NCBI RefSeq assembly: GCF_051903925.1
Contig: NZ_CP173678.1
Coordinates: 3,410,001 to 3,474,000 of the forward strand
DNA length: 64,000 nucleotides
Origin: G051903925 sp051903925
GTDB lineage: Bacteria > Pseudomonadota > Alphaproteobacteria > Zavarziniales > Zavarziniaceae
Direction: 5' to 3'
This document shows, one piece after another, positions 24,386 to 32,225 of the stretch. The position numbers and the translations under genes were made by a program. The notes beneath the pieces were generated by a model. It was not told the origin of the DNA. It did not search any database and saw only the letters and a list, made by a program, of their open reading frames with translations. Within the stretch, counting starts at the first letter, position 1; the number at the start of each line of letters is the position of its first letter.

Positions 24386-26741
24386 GGGCTTGAACTCTCT
24401 TCACCGCGACCTCGGTCCCAAGGGTCATCGCTGAGGCAGGGCCCGGGACGGCGGGAGCGCCGCTGCCGGAGGCACTGGTGGCGGGTGCCGCGTCGGCCAC
24501 CGCACGCGGGAAACTCAGCCGCGCCACGGCCCCTCCCCCAGGCGAATCGTCCAGGCTGATTTCACCGCCATGTTCTTCCATGACCTTCTTCGCAATCGCA
24601 AGACCAAGGCCGGTTCCTTTTGTGCGCGTCGTCACATAGGGCTCCATCAGGCGGTCGCGCTGCTCGGACGGCAGGCCGCGGCCGTTGTCGCTGACCTCGA
24701 TCACGACGGCGTCCTCGGCCTCGCGCACGCGCAGCACGATGTGGCCCTGGGGTGGCGCGTCCTCGCCCCCGCGCGGCTCCCGCCCCTCAATCGCCTCGAC
24801 CGCGTTCTTGAGCAGGTTGCCGACGGCCTGGATCACCTGCCGGCCATCGCAGCGCAGGTTGACCGGCCGGCTGGGAAAATCCGTCTCGAGCACGATGTCG
24901 GACTGGCCAAAGGCGATGAGGAAGCTTGCCTGCCGGGCAAGGTCGGCCATGTTCTCGCCCTTGAACACGGGCGACGGCATCCGGGCAAAGGCCGAAAATT
25001 CGTCGACCATGCGGCCGATGTCGCCGACCTGGCGGATGATCGTCTCCGTGCACTGGGAAAAGATTTCGGGATCGGTCGAGATTTCCCGCATGTACTTGCG
25101 CTTGAGCCGCTCGGCCGAGAGCTGGATCGGGGTGAGCGGGTTCTTGATCTCGTGCGCGATGCGGCGCGCGACGTCGGCCCAGGCGGCCATGCGCTGCGCC
25201 GCGACCAGGTCGCTGATGTCGTCGAAGGTCACGACATAGCCCCGCGCTTCCGTGCCCGTGCGCTCGCGGACCACGCGGGCGACCAGGGTTCGCGGCCGGG
25301 CGCCGCGATTGACCATCACCTGGCCCTGGACCATGCGCTCGCCGCGCTCCATCGCATCCGCCATCAGGCCCGCCATCTCGGGCACCGCCTCCTGGAAGGG
25401 ATGGCCGATCAGCGCCTCGGGCGGCACGTCGAGCAGTTGCGTGGCGGAGCGGTTGGGAAGCGTGATGCGACCGTCCTCGTCCACCCCCAGCACGCCGGCG
25501 GTGACGCCCGACAGCACCGTCTCCATGAAGCGGCGGCGACGGTCGAGCTGGTGGTTGGCCTCCACCAGTTCGCGACGCTGGCCGTCCAGCTGGGTCGTCA
25601 TGCGGTTGAAGGCGCGCGCCAGGGTGCCGATCTCGTCGTCCGTCGCCCCCTCCTCCACCCGGGCGCTGAGGTCGCCCGTGCGCACCCGCTCCGCCGCCGC
25701 GGCCAGGGCACCGATGGGGGTGACGATGCGGGTCGCCAGCCACAGGCCGGCCAGCACCGCCGCCAGCAGGACCAGCACGGCGACGACGATGAAGATGATG
25801 GCGAAGGTGATCTGGAATTCGGACCGGCGATCCTCCAGCCGCTGGTACTCGTCGGCCGCCGCCTGGGTCCGTTCCACATGGCCGATCACGCGCGGATCGA
25901 CGAACCGGCCTACGAACAGATAGGCGTCCAGGAAGCGGTCGAGCCGGGACAGCGCGCGGACGCGATCGTCCTCCTCGTTCGTCAGGGTGACGACCTCGCC
26001 TGCGCGGGCACGCTCCAGGGCCTGCATCGGCACCCGCTCGAAGGCCATGCTGAAGCTCAGCGAGGAGCGCGCGACGACGCGGCCGGAACTGTCGAGGATC
26101 ACGGCTTCCGCCAGGTTGCGGGCGGCGACCTGCGCGTCCAGCAGCCGGTTCAGGGCCGCGGGGTTGTTGTCCAGCAGCATGGCCTGGCGTTCCAGGTCCG
26201 TCGCCATGGCCAGGATGTCGGCCTGGATCGTCTTGCGGTGTTCCTCGACATAGGCGTGGGCGACCGCGACCGAGCTGGACAGCGCGTTCTGCACGCGTTC
26301 GCTGAACCAAGCCTGGACGCCCAGGTTGAAGAACGCGGCGGAGGCCACGGCAACAACGACGGTCGGCAGCACCGCGACGATCGAGAACAGCGCCGCCATG
26401 CGGACATGCAGGCGCGCGCCCGCCGAACCGGTGCGCCTGGCCACCCACAGCCGGATCAGGCGCCCGACGACGATGCTGGCCAGCGCCAGGATCAGCACCA
26501 GGTCCAGCAGCAGCAGGACGACGATGGCCCGCTGGTCCGCGAGGAAGAGCGAGGTGCCCGTCAGCGCGACATAGGTGGCAAGGCCGGCAGCCAGCGCCAG
26601 GATGACGACGCCGATGGCCAGCTTGCCACCCAGGCCCACCCGGTGCGCCCAGTCGGCAAAGCGGCTCCAGGTCGGCTGCGGGTTGGGGGCCGCGTCCGGG
26701 CCGGCCGGGTCGCCGGCAAGGTTCGAAGCCTGTTCGATCAT
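24375..26741 (-). CDS. ntrY: Membrane histidine kinase NtrY
   Basis: A sensor of nitrogen or redox state that phosphorylates NtrX. Several N-terminal transmembrane helices (about 40-60, 72-92, 115-137) are followed by an extracytoplasmic region, a further helix (VVAVLVLLAAVLAGLWLATRIV) and HAMP. A PAS domain (FMETVLSGVTAGVLGVDEDG), the phosphoacceptor RRIAHEIKNPLTPIQLSAERL and the ATP-binding motifs NLLKNAVEAI, DNGRGLP and TKGTGLGLAI complete it. I took the ATG at 26741; a GTG at 26777 is also in frame. A Pro/Ala-rich tail of about 45 residues follows the kinase core. The gap to ntrC is 82 bp. Confidence 0.94.
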   Translation of the reverse strand: MIEQASNLAGDPAGPDAAPNPQPTWSRFADWAHRVGLGGKLAIGVVILALAAGLATYVALTGTSLFLADQRAIVVLLLLDLVLILALASIVVGRLIRLWVARRTGSAGARLHVRMAALFSIVAVLPTVVVAVASAAFFNLGVQAWFSERVQNALSSSVAVAHAYVEEHRKTIQADILAMATDLERQAMLLDNNPAALNRLLDAQVAARNLAEAVILDSSGRVVARSSLSFSMAFERVPMQALERARAGEVVTLTNEEDDRVRALSRLDRFLDAYLFVGRFVDPRVIGHVERTQAAADEYQRLEDRRSEFQITFAIIFIVVAVLVLLAAVLAGLWLATRIVTPIGALAAAAERVRTGDLSARVEEGATDDEIGTLARAFNRMTTQLDGQRRELVEANHQLDRRRRFMETVLSGVTAGVLGVDEDGRITLPNRSATQLLDVPPEALIGHPFQEAVPEMAGLMADAMERGERMVQGQVMVNRGARPRTLVARVVRERTGTEARGYVVTFDDISDLVAAQRMAAWADVARRIAHEIKNPLTPIQLSAERLKRKYMREISTDPEIFSQCTETIIRQVGDIGRMVDEFSAFARMPSPVFKGENMADLARQASFLIAFGQSDIVLETDFPSRPVNLRCDGRQVIQAVGNLLKNAVEAIEGREPRGGEDAPPQGHIVLRVREAEDAVVIEVSDNGRGLPSEQRDRLMEPYVTTRTKGTGLGLAIAKKVMEEHGGEISLDDSPGGGAVARLSFPRAVADAAPATSASGSGAPAVPGPASAMTLGTEVAVKRVQAHGA

Positions 26742-26823
26742 CAGTCCACGCGGTACGACGGCCACGACACGGCCCACACACTGCGCACGACCCTATCACG
26801 CGCAGTCCTGTTGCCGGACCGCC

Positions 26824-28275
26824 TCATTTGAGGCCGCGATAGACCTGGATATCCAGTTCGCGGATCTTCTTGCGCAGCGTGTTCCGGTTCAGGCCCAGCA
26901 GCTCCGCCGCGCGGATCTGGTTGCCGCGCGTGGCCGACAGGCTCATCTCGATCAGCGGGCGCTCGATCTCGCGCAGTATCCGGTCATACAGGCCGCTGGG
27001 CGGCAGGCCGTCGCCATGGGCCGCAAAATACCGGTTCAGGTGGTGCTCGACGGCACTGCCCAGCGTCTCCCGCCCCGCGCCCTGCTCCTCGGCGGCATGG
27101 GCCTGGGGCTCGTTCAGCTCGGTCTCGACCGCCTCGACCCCGATCACGTCCTCGGAATAGAGGGCGGCCAGGCGGCGCACCAGGTTCTCCAGCTCGCGCA
27201 CATTGCCGGCCCAGCGATGGCGCTTCAGGCGCTCCATCGCGGCCCCGTCCAGCAGCTTCGGCGGCAGGCCCTCCTTCACGGCCTCGGCCAGGAAATGGCG
27301 CACGAGGTCCGGCACGTCCTCCCGCCGCTCGCGCAAGGGCGGCAGGCGGATCGGCACGACGTTCAGGCGATAGAACAGGTCGTCGCGGAACAGGCCCTGG
27401 TGGATCAGCTGGCGCAGGTCGCGGTTGGTGGCGGCGACGATGCGGACGTCGGCGCGGATCGGCGTGCGGCCCCCCACCGTCGTGTACTCGCCCTGCTGCA
27501 GCACACGCAGCAGCCGGGTCTGCGCCTCCAGCGGCATGTCGCCGATCTCGTCCAGGAACAGCGTGCCGCGCTCGGCCTGCTCGAAACGGCCGACGCTGCG
27601 CAGGGCGGCGCCCGTGAAGGCCCCCTTCTCGTGGCCGAACAGCTCCGACTCGATCAGCTCGCGCGGGATCGCCGCCATGTTCACGGCGACGAACGGTCCC
27701 CCGCGCCGCTTGCCATAGTCGTGCAGGGCGCGCGCCACCAGTTCCTTGCCCGTGCCCGACTCGCCCGTGATCATCACGGTGAGGTCGGTCGCCATCAGGC
27801 GGGCCAGGACGCGGTAGATCTCCTGCATGGCGGGCGAGCGGCCGATGATCGGCATCATCTCGTCCGTATCCTGGGACGCGTCGCCATCGGCCTCGGGCGC
27901 CGCGCGCGGGGTTGCCAGGGCGCGGCGTACCATGGCCGTCAGCTCGTTCAGGTCGAACGGCTTGGGCAGGTACTCGTAGGCGCCGCGCTCCGCCGCCTTC
28001 ACGGCGGTCAGCAGCGTGTTGCGCGCGCTCATGACGATGACCGGCAGGTCGGGCCGGGCCCGCTTGATGCGCGGCAGCAGGTCCAGGCCGTTCTCGTCCG
28101 GCATCACCACGTCGGTGATGACGAGGTCGCCATCGCCCTCCGATACCCAGCGCCACAGGGTGGAAGCGTTGGAGGCGCAGCGCACGTGATAGCCGGCACG
28201 TCCCAGCGCCCGATCCAGAACCTCGCGAATGGCCCGGTCGTCGTCCGCGACCAGGATCGTGCTGCCATCCGCCAT
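26824..28275 (-). CDS. ntrC: Nitrogen regulatory response regulator NtrC (GlnG)
   Basis: A sigma-54 enhancer-binding protein that turns on nitrogen-scavenging genes when phosphorylated by NtrB. The receiver domain has D55 (LVITDVVMP). The AAA+ domain has Walker A GESGTGKE, an intact GAFTGA (GHEKGAFTGAALRS) and Walker B GTLFLDEIGDMP. The C-terminal Fis-like helix-turn-helix is GNQIRAAELLGLNRNTLRKKI. The ATG at 28275 lies 2 bases after the ntrB stop, showing coupling; the upstream in-frame ATG at 28338 is inside ntrB. Confidence 0.96.
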   Translation of the reverse strand: MADGSTILVADDDRAIREVLDRALGRAGYHVRCASNASTLWRWVSEGDGDLVITDVVMPDENGLDLLPRIKRARPDLPVIVMSARNTLLTAVKAAERGAYEYLPKPFDLNELTAMVRRALATPRAAPEADGDASQDTDEMMPIIGRSPAMQEIYRVLARLMATDLTVMITGESGTGKELVARALHDYGKRRGGPFVAVNMAAIPRELIESELFGHEKGAFTGAALRSVGRFEQAERGTLFLDEIGDMPLEAQTRLLRVLQQGEYTTVGGRTPIRADVRIVAATNRDLRQLIHQGLFRDDLFYRLNVVPIRLPPLRERREDVPDLVRHFLAEAVKEGLPPKLLDGAAMERLKRHRWAGNVRELENLVRRLAALYSEDVIGVEAVETELNEPQAHAAEEQGAGRETLGSAVEHHLNRYFAAHGDGLPPSGLYDRILREIERPLIEMSLSATRGNQIRAAELLGLNRNTLRKKIRELDIQVYRGLK

Positions 28276-28277
28276 GC

Positions 28278-29390
28278 TCACGAGCCCGCCATCGGCAGCA
28301 GCACGCGAAAGACGGTGCGCCGCGGTTCCGACTCGCATTCGACGATGCCGCCATGGTCGCCGATGATCTTGGCGACAAGGGCCAGGCCCAGGCCGGTGCC
28401 GGTCGCCTTGGTGGTCACGAACGGCTCGAACATCTGGGTGCGCAGGTCCGCGGAAATGCCGGGACCATTGTCGCGGACCGTCACTTCCAGCGGCAGCTTC
28501 AGCCGCTTGCGCGTGCCGGGGACCTGCACACGGACGCCATGGCGATAGGCCGTGGTCAGCATGATCTCGCCCGTTCCGTTCATGTCCTCAAGCGCTTCTG
28601 CGGCGTTCTTCACCAGGTTCAGGAACACCTGGACCAGCGCGTTGCGGTCGCCATGCACGGGCGGAAGGGACGGGTCGTACTGCTCGACAAAGCGGACGCG
28701 GCGGGCAAAACCCGTCTGCGCCACGCGGCGCACATGTTCCAGGACCTGGTGGATGTTCACCGCATCGCGCTCCATCGGGCGGCGGTCGGTGAAGACCTCC
28801 ATCCGGTCGACCAGGGCGCAGATGCGGTCCGTTTCCTCGCAGATCAGGCGCGTCAGGTCGCGGTCGGTCTCGCTGGCGTTCTCCTCAAGCAGCTGGGCCG
28901 CACCCCGGATGCCAGAGAGTGGGTTCTTCACCTCGTGCGCCAGGACGGCCGCCATGCCGCTGACCGAACGGGCGGCCGCGCGCGAGACCATCTGCCGGTC
29001 GATCGTCCGGGCGATCGTCTGCTCGCGCAGCGCGACCAGCAGGTGGCCCGGCAGTTCGGTGATCGAGACCACCTCGATGTCGACCGGGCGGCTGCCCTGG
29101 CGGGCGGGATCCAGCTCGACCTCGTGCTCGGACATGGAGACGCCCTGCGCCCGCACCTGGGTGACCAGCGCCAGCAGGGGACTGTCGAACGGCACCAGGT
29201 CCGACAGCCGGCGGCGCATCAGGATGCCGGCGCCGCTGGCGAAGAAGTGCTCCGCCGCCGTGTTCACCTGGATGATGCGGCCCGCCGGGTCGAGGACCAG
29301 GTGCGGGTCGGGCAGCGCGTTGAAGAGGATGTCCGGATCCGGCACCGCCAGCGCGAAGGGCGAGGCCGGCTTGGGCAAGGCGCGTCCCAT
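28278..29390 (-). CDS. ntrB: Nitrogen regulation histidine kinase NtrB (GlnL)
   Basis: Cytoplasmic kinase/phosphatase controlled by PII protein. The N-terminal PAS domain is about residues 18-125 (LFNALPDPHLVLDPAGRIIQVN). The phosphoacceptor His152 is in AHEVKNPLSGIRGAAQLL. ATP-binding motifs are NLVKNAAEAL, DNGPGIS and TGTGLGLALV. It has no membrane helix. Its ATG overlaps the dusB stop by one base (TGATG). Confidence 0.96.
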   Translation of the reverse strand: MGRALPKPASPFALAVPDPDILFNALPDPHLVLDPAGRIIQVNTAAEHFFASGAGILMRRRLSDLVPFDSPLLALVTQVRAQGVSMSEHEVELDPARQGSRPVDIEVVSITELPGHLLVALREQTIARTIDRQMVSRAAARSVSGMAAVLAHEVKNPLSGIRGAAQLLEENASETDRDLTRLICEETDRICALVDRMEVFTDRRPMERDAVNIHQVLEHVRRVAQTGFARRVRFVEQYDPSLPPVHGDRNALVQVFLNLVKNAAEALEDMNGTGEIMLTTAYRHGVRVQVPGTRKRLKLPLEVTVRDNGPGISADLRTQMFEPFVTTKATGTGLGLALVAKIIGDHGGIVECESEPRRTVFRVLLPMAGS

Positions 29391-30376
29391 CAGGCCGCCT
29401 TGCGCTCCAGCAGCGGTTCATAGAAGCGCGCCATGGCGGCGCGCACGCCGGCCGCGTCGTCGATCCGGTTCACCTCGGACCGAAACTCAGCAGATCCCTG
29501 CAAACCCTTGGAATACCAGGAGACATGCTTCCGGGCCAAGCGCACGCCAGGCTGCGTGCCATGATGCTCCAGGATCGCCTCATAATGCTCCTGCAGCAGC
29601 GCGTACTGGACCTCCAGCGCGGGGTCGGGCAATGCCTGCCCTGTCTTCAGGTAATGGATGACCTGGTTCAGGAACCAGGGCCGGCCATAGGCGCCGCGGC
29701 CCACCATGACGCCGTCGGCGCCCGACTGCTCCAGGATCGCGCGGGCATCCTCCAGCGTGGTCACGTCGCCGTTGGCGATGACCGGGATGGACACACCCTG
29801 CTTCACCTTGCGGATGAAGCCCCAGTCGGCATGGCCCTCGTAGAACTGGCAGCGCGTGCGGCCGTGCACCGTGATCATGCGGATGCCCACATCCTCGGCG
29901 ATGCGGGCCAGTTCAGGCGCATTGCGGCTGTTGTCGTCCCAGCCGGTGCGCATCTTGAGCGTCACCGGCAGGTCGACCGCCTTCACCGTTGCCTCGAGCA
30001 GGCGGCGGGCATGGGCCAGGTCGCGCATCAGGTGCGATCCGGCATGCCCATTCACGACCTTCTTGACGGGGCAGCCCATGTTGATGTCGATCAGCGCTGC
30101 GCCCCGGTCGGCGTTCAGCTTGGCAGCCTCGGCCATCACCGCCGGTTCGCACCCGGCAAGCTGGACGGCCATGGGAAATTCCTCGGCCACGTTCTGGGCC
30201 ATCTTCAGGGACTGGCGCGAGTTGCGGATCATCGCCTCGCTGGCGATCATCTCGGAAACCACCAGCCCGGCGCCCAGACGCTTGACAAGACGACGGAAAG
30301 GCATGTCCGTGACACCCGACATGGGAGCCAGGATGACCGGGTCGTCAATCTTCAGCGGGCCAATGCAAATGCCCAT
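29390..30376 (-). CDS. dusB: tRNA-dihydrouridine synthase DusB (NifR3)
   Basis: FMN enzyme that reduces specific uridines in the tRNA D-loop. The TIM barrel starts DDPVILAPMSGVTDMPFRRL. The catalytic Cys102 is in DINMGCPVKKV, and phosphate-binding motifs are VIANGDV and GVMVGRGAYGRPW. The long-known link of nifR3 with ntrBC in this class is kept here. It is the first gene of the ntr operon; a possible promoter lies in the 92-bp gap shared with ispDF. Confidence 0.95.
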   Translation of the reverse strand: MGICIGPLKIDDPVILAPMSGVTDMPFRRLVKRLGAGLVVSEMIASEAMIRNSRQSLKMAQNVAEEFPMAVQLAGCEPAVMAEAAKLNADRGAALIDINMGCPVKKVVNGHAGSHLMRDLAHARRLLEATVKAVDLPVTLKMRTGWDDNSRNAPELARIAEDVGIRMITVHGRTRCQFYEGHADWGFIRKVKQGVSIPVIANGDVTTLEDARAILEQSGADGVMVGRGAYGRPWFLNQVIHYLKTGQALPDPALEVQYALLQEHYEAILEHHGTQPGVRLARKHVSWYSKGLQGSAEFRSEVNRIDDAAGVRAAMARFYEPLLERKAA

Positions 30377-30418
30377 TTTCTGTGCCGTTTCGGGAAATGC
30401 TCAAGGAACGGGCAAACC

Positions 30419-30447
30419 TAGCGCCGCAGTCGCCGCATTGCAACATG
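30419..30447 (-). promoter_or_regulatory. Weak candidate promoter for the dusB-ntr operon
   Basis: On the reverse strand a TTGCAA and a TAGGTT about 17 bp apart lie in the dusB-ispDF divergent gap. Match to consensus is poor (4/6 and 3/6). No sigma-54 (TGGCAC-N5-TTGC) site is visible. Confidence 0.25.
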
Positions 30448-30468
30448 GGCGCCATATTTGGGCAGGCC

Positions 30469-31635
30469 ATGCCTGCTGAGCGCGCACAGGGCGGGGTGGC
30501 CGTCCTGATCGTTGCGGCCGGGCGCGGCGAGCGCGCCGGCGGCGACGTGCCCAAGCAATACCAGGTGGCCGGGGGCCGGACGATCCTGGCCCATACGCTG
30601 CGGTGCTTTGCCAGCCTGGGCCCGGTCTGCGTGGTCATCGACCCGGCGCACCGGACGCTCTATGACGCCGCGACGGCCGAGGCGGCGGCGCATGGACTGG
30701 ACCTGTTGCCCCCGGTCGCGGGTGGGGCGACGCGGCAGGACTCGGTCCGCGCCGGGCTTGAGGCCCTGGCGGAGCATCGCCCGGCCAAGGTGCTGATTCA
30801 CGATGCGGCGCGGCCCTATGTCGGGCCGGACGTGATCGGGCGGGTGATCGCGGCCCTGGACGCGCAGGCCGCGGCGATCGCCGCCGTGCCGGTGACCGAT
30901 ACCCTGAAACAGGGGCGCGAGGTGGTGACTGGCACGGTGCCGCGCGACGGCCTGTGGCGGGCCCAGACGCCGCAGGGGTTCCGCTTCGACGACATCCTGG
31001 CGGCCCATCGCGGCGCCGCAGGCCTGGGCCTGACGGACGATGCGGCGGTGGCCGAGCATGCGGGCCTGGCAGTCGCCCTGGTCCTGGGCGCGGAGGACAA
31101 TGACAAGGTGACAACGGCTGACGACCTGATCCGGGCGCAAGGCCGCCTGGGTCCAAGCCGCGTGCGCGTCGGCACGGGCTATGACGTGCATCGCCTGGGG
31201 CCGGGGGACGGCGTCATGCTCTGCGGCATCCATGTCCCGCATAGCGGTGGCCTGGTCGGGCATTCCGATGCCGATGTCGGTCTGCATGCCCTGGTCGATG
31301 CGATCCTGGGCGGCCTGGGCCAGGGCGATATCGGCCAGCACTTCCCGCCCAGCAATCCGCGCTGGAAGGGGGCCGATTCGGCGCAGTTCCTTGAACATGC
31401 GGGCCACCTGGTGACACAGGCCGGCGGCGTGATCGACCACCTGGACGTCACCCTGATCTGCGAGCGCCCCAAGGTCGGCCCGCATCGCGAGGCGATGCGG
31501 CAGCGCATCGCACAGATCCTGGGCCTGGACGTGGCCCAGGTCAGCGTCAAGGCGACGACGACCGAAGGTCTGGGCTTCACCGGGCGCGAGGAGGGCATCG
31601 CGGCCCAGGCCGCGGCGACCCTGCGCCTGCCCTGA
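30469..31635 (+). CDS. ispDF: Bifunctional IspD/IspF of the MEP isoprenoid pathway
   Basis: Fusion of 2-C-methyl-D-erythritol 4-phosphate cytidylyltransferase (about residues 1-225) and 2-C-methyl-D-erythritol 2,4-cyclodiphosphate synthase (about 230-388). The IspD part has VAVLIVAAGRGERAGGDVPKQY and VLIHDAARPYV. The IspF part has VGTGYDVHRL, whose D and H bind metal, and GGLVGHSDADVGLHALVDAILG. The fusion is common in alphaproteobacteria. The ATG at 30469 follows GGCAGG closely; the ATG at 30445 (MGAIFGQA) is an alternative. Confidence 0.95.
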   Translation: MPAERAQGGVAVLIVAAGRGERAGGDVPKQYQVAGGRTILAHTLRCFASLGPVCVVIDPAHRTLYDAATAEAAAHGLDLLPPVAGGATRQDSVRAGLEALAEHRPAKVLIHDAARPYVGPDVIGRVIAALDAQAAAIAAVPVTDTLKQGREVVTGTVPRDGLWRAQTPQGFRFDDILAAHRGAAGLGLTDDAAVAEHAGLAVALVLGAEDNDKVTTADDLIRAQGRLGPSRVRVGTGYDVHRLGPGDGVMLCGIHVPHSGGLVGHSDADVGLHALVDAILGGLGQGDIGQHFPPSNPRWKGADSAQFLEHAGHLVTQAGGVIDHLDVTLICERPKVGPHREAMRQRIAQILGLDVAQVSVKATTTEGLGFTGREEGIAAQAAATLRLP

Positions 31636-31646
31636 GAGGAATGGAC

Positions 31647-32147
31647 ATGAGCATCGCGCCCGACCTGGCTGCCGCCGCCACCGACCTTCTCGCCGCAATG
31701 CGGGCACGGGGCCTGCGCATCGCGACCGTCGAATCGTGCACCGGCGGCCTGATCGCTGCCTGCCTGACCGAGATTCCGGGCTCCAGCGACGTGGTCGACC
31801 GCGGTTTCGTGACCTATTCGAACGAGGCCAAGTCCGAGCTGGTCGGCGTGCCCGCGGACCTGATCGCCGCGGTCGGCGCGGTCAGCGAGGACGTCGCCCG
31901 CGCCATGGCGGAGGGAGCGCTGGCCCGGTCCCGCGCCGACCTGGCCGTATCGTGCACCGGCGTCGCCGGACCAGGTGGCGGCAGTGCCGCCAAGCCGGTC
32001 GGACTGGTCCACATCGCCTGCGCCAGCCGGGATGGCACGCAACACCGCCAGCTGCTGCTGGGCGACCTGGGCCGCGCCGGCATCCGCGAGGCGACCGTGG
32101 CCCAGGTCTTCGATCTGGCGCACGAGGTCCTGGCCGGCCGGACCTGA
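31647..32147 (+). CDS. pncC: Nicotinamide-nucleotide amidohydrolase (PncC; CinA C-terminal domain)
   Basis: Deamidates NMN to NaMN, recycling pyridine nucleotides. The stand-alone CinA-C domain shows RIATVESCTGGLIAACLTEIPGSS, FVTYSNEAKSELVGV and SCTGVAGPGGGSAAKPVGLVHIA. It lacks the N-terminal COG1058 domain, as in E. coli YgaD. GAGAGGA lies 6 bases before the ATG at 31647, which I prefer over the ATG two codons earlier that abuts the same sequence. It lies 11 bp after ispDF. Confidence 0.9.
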   Translation: MSIAPDLAAAATDLLAAMRARGLRIATVESCTGGLIAACLTEIPGSSDVVDRGFVTYSNEAKSELVGVPADLIAAVGAVSEDVARAMAEGALARSRADLAVSCTGVAGPGGGSAAKPVGLVHIACASRDGTQHRQLLLGDLGRAGIREATVAQVFDLAHEVLAGRT

Positions 32148-32187
32148 CGGCGTTTACCGAAACTATACGACGATCGGACCATCCTGA

Positions 32188-32216
32188 TCCCGTCCGGCAA
32201 GGTCAGCCGGACGGGA
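32188..32216 (+). promoter_or_regulatory. Perfect 11-bp hairpin overlapping a Shine-Dalgarno sequence
   Basis: TCCCGTCCGGC (32188-32198) and GCCGGACGGGA (32206-32216) pair perfectly around AAGGTCA. The 3' arm runs into GGGAGGG (32213-32219), the ribosome binding site of the TTG start at 32226. Folding would hide part of that site. There is no T-tract, so it is not a clear terminator for pncC. Confidence 0.6.
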
Positions 32217-32225
32217 GGGCAGAAA

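Noticed and set aside
24570..26831. A 753-codon forward frame opposite ntrY
   Set aside because: It is antisense to a fully recognisable kinase and consists of His/Arg/Gly/Gln-rich sequence typical of GC-rich shadow frames.
30377..30468. Sigma-54 promoter for the ntr operon
   Set aside because: No TGGCAC-N5-TTGC pattern is present in the gap.
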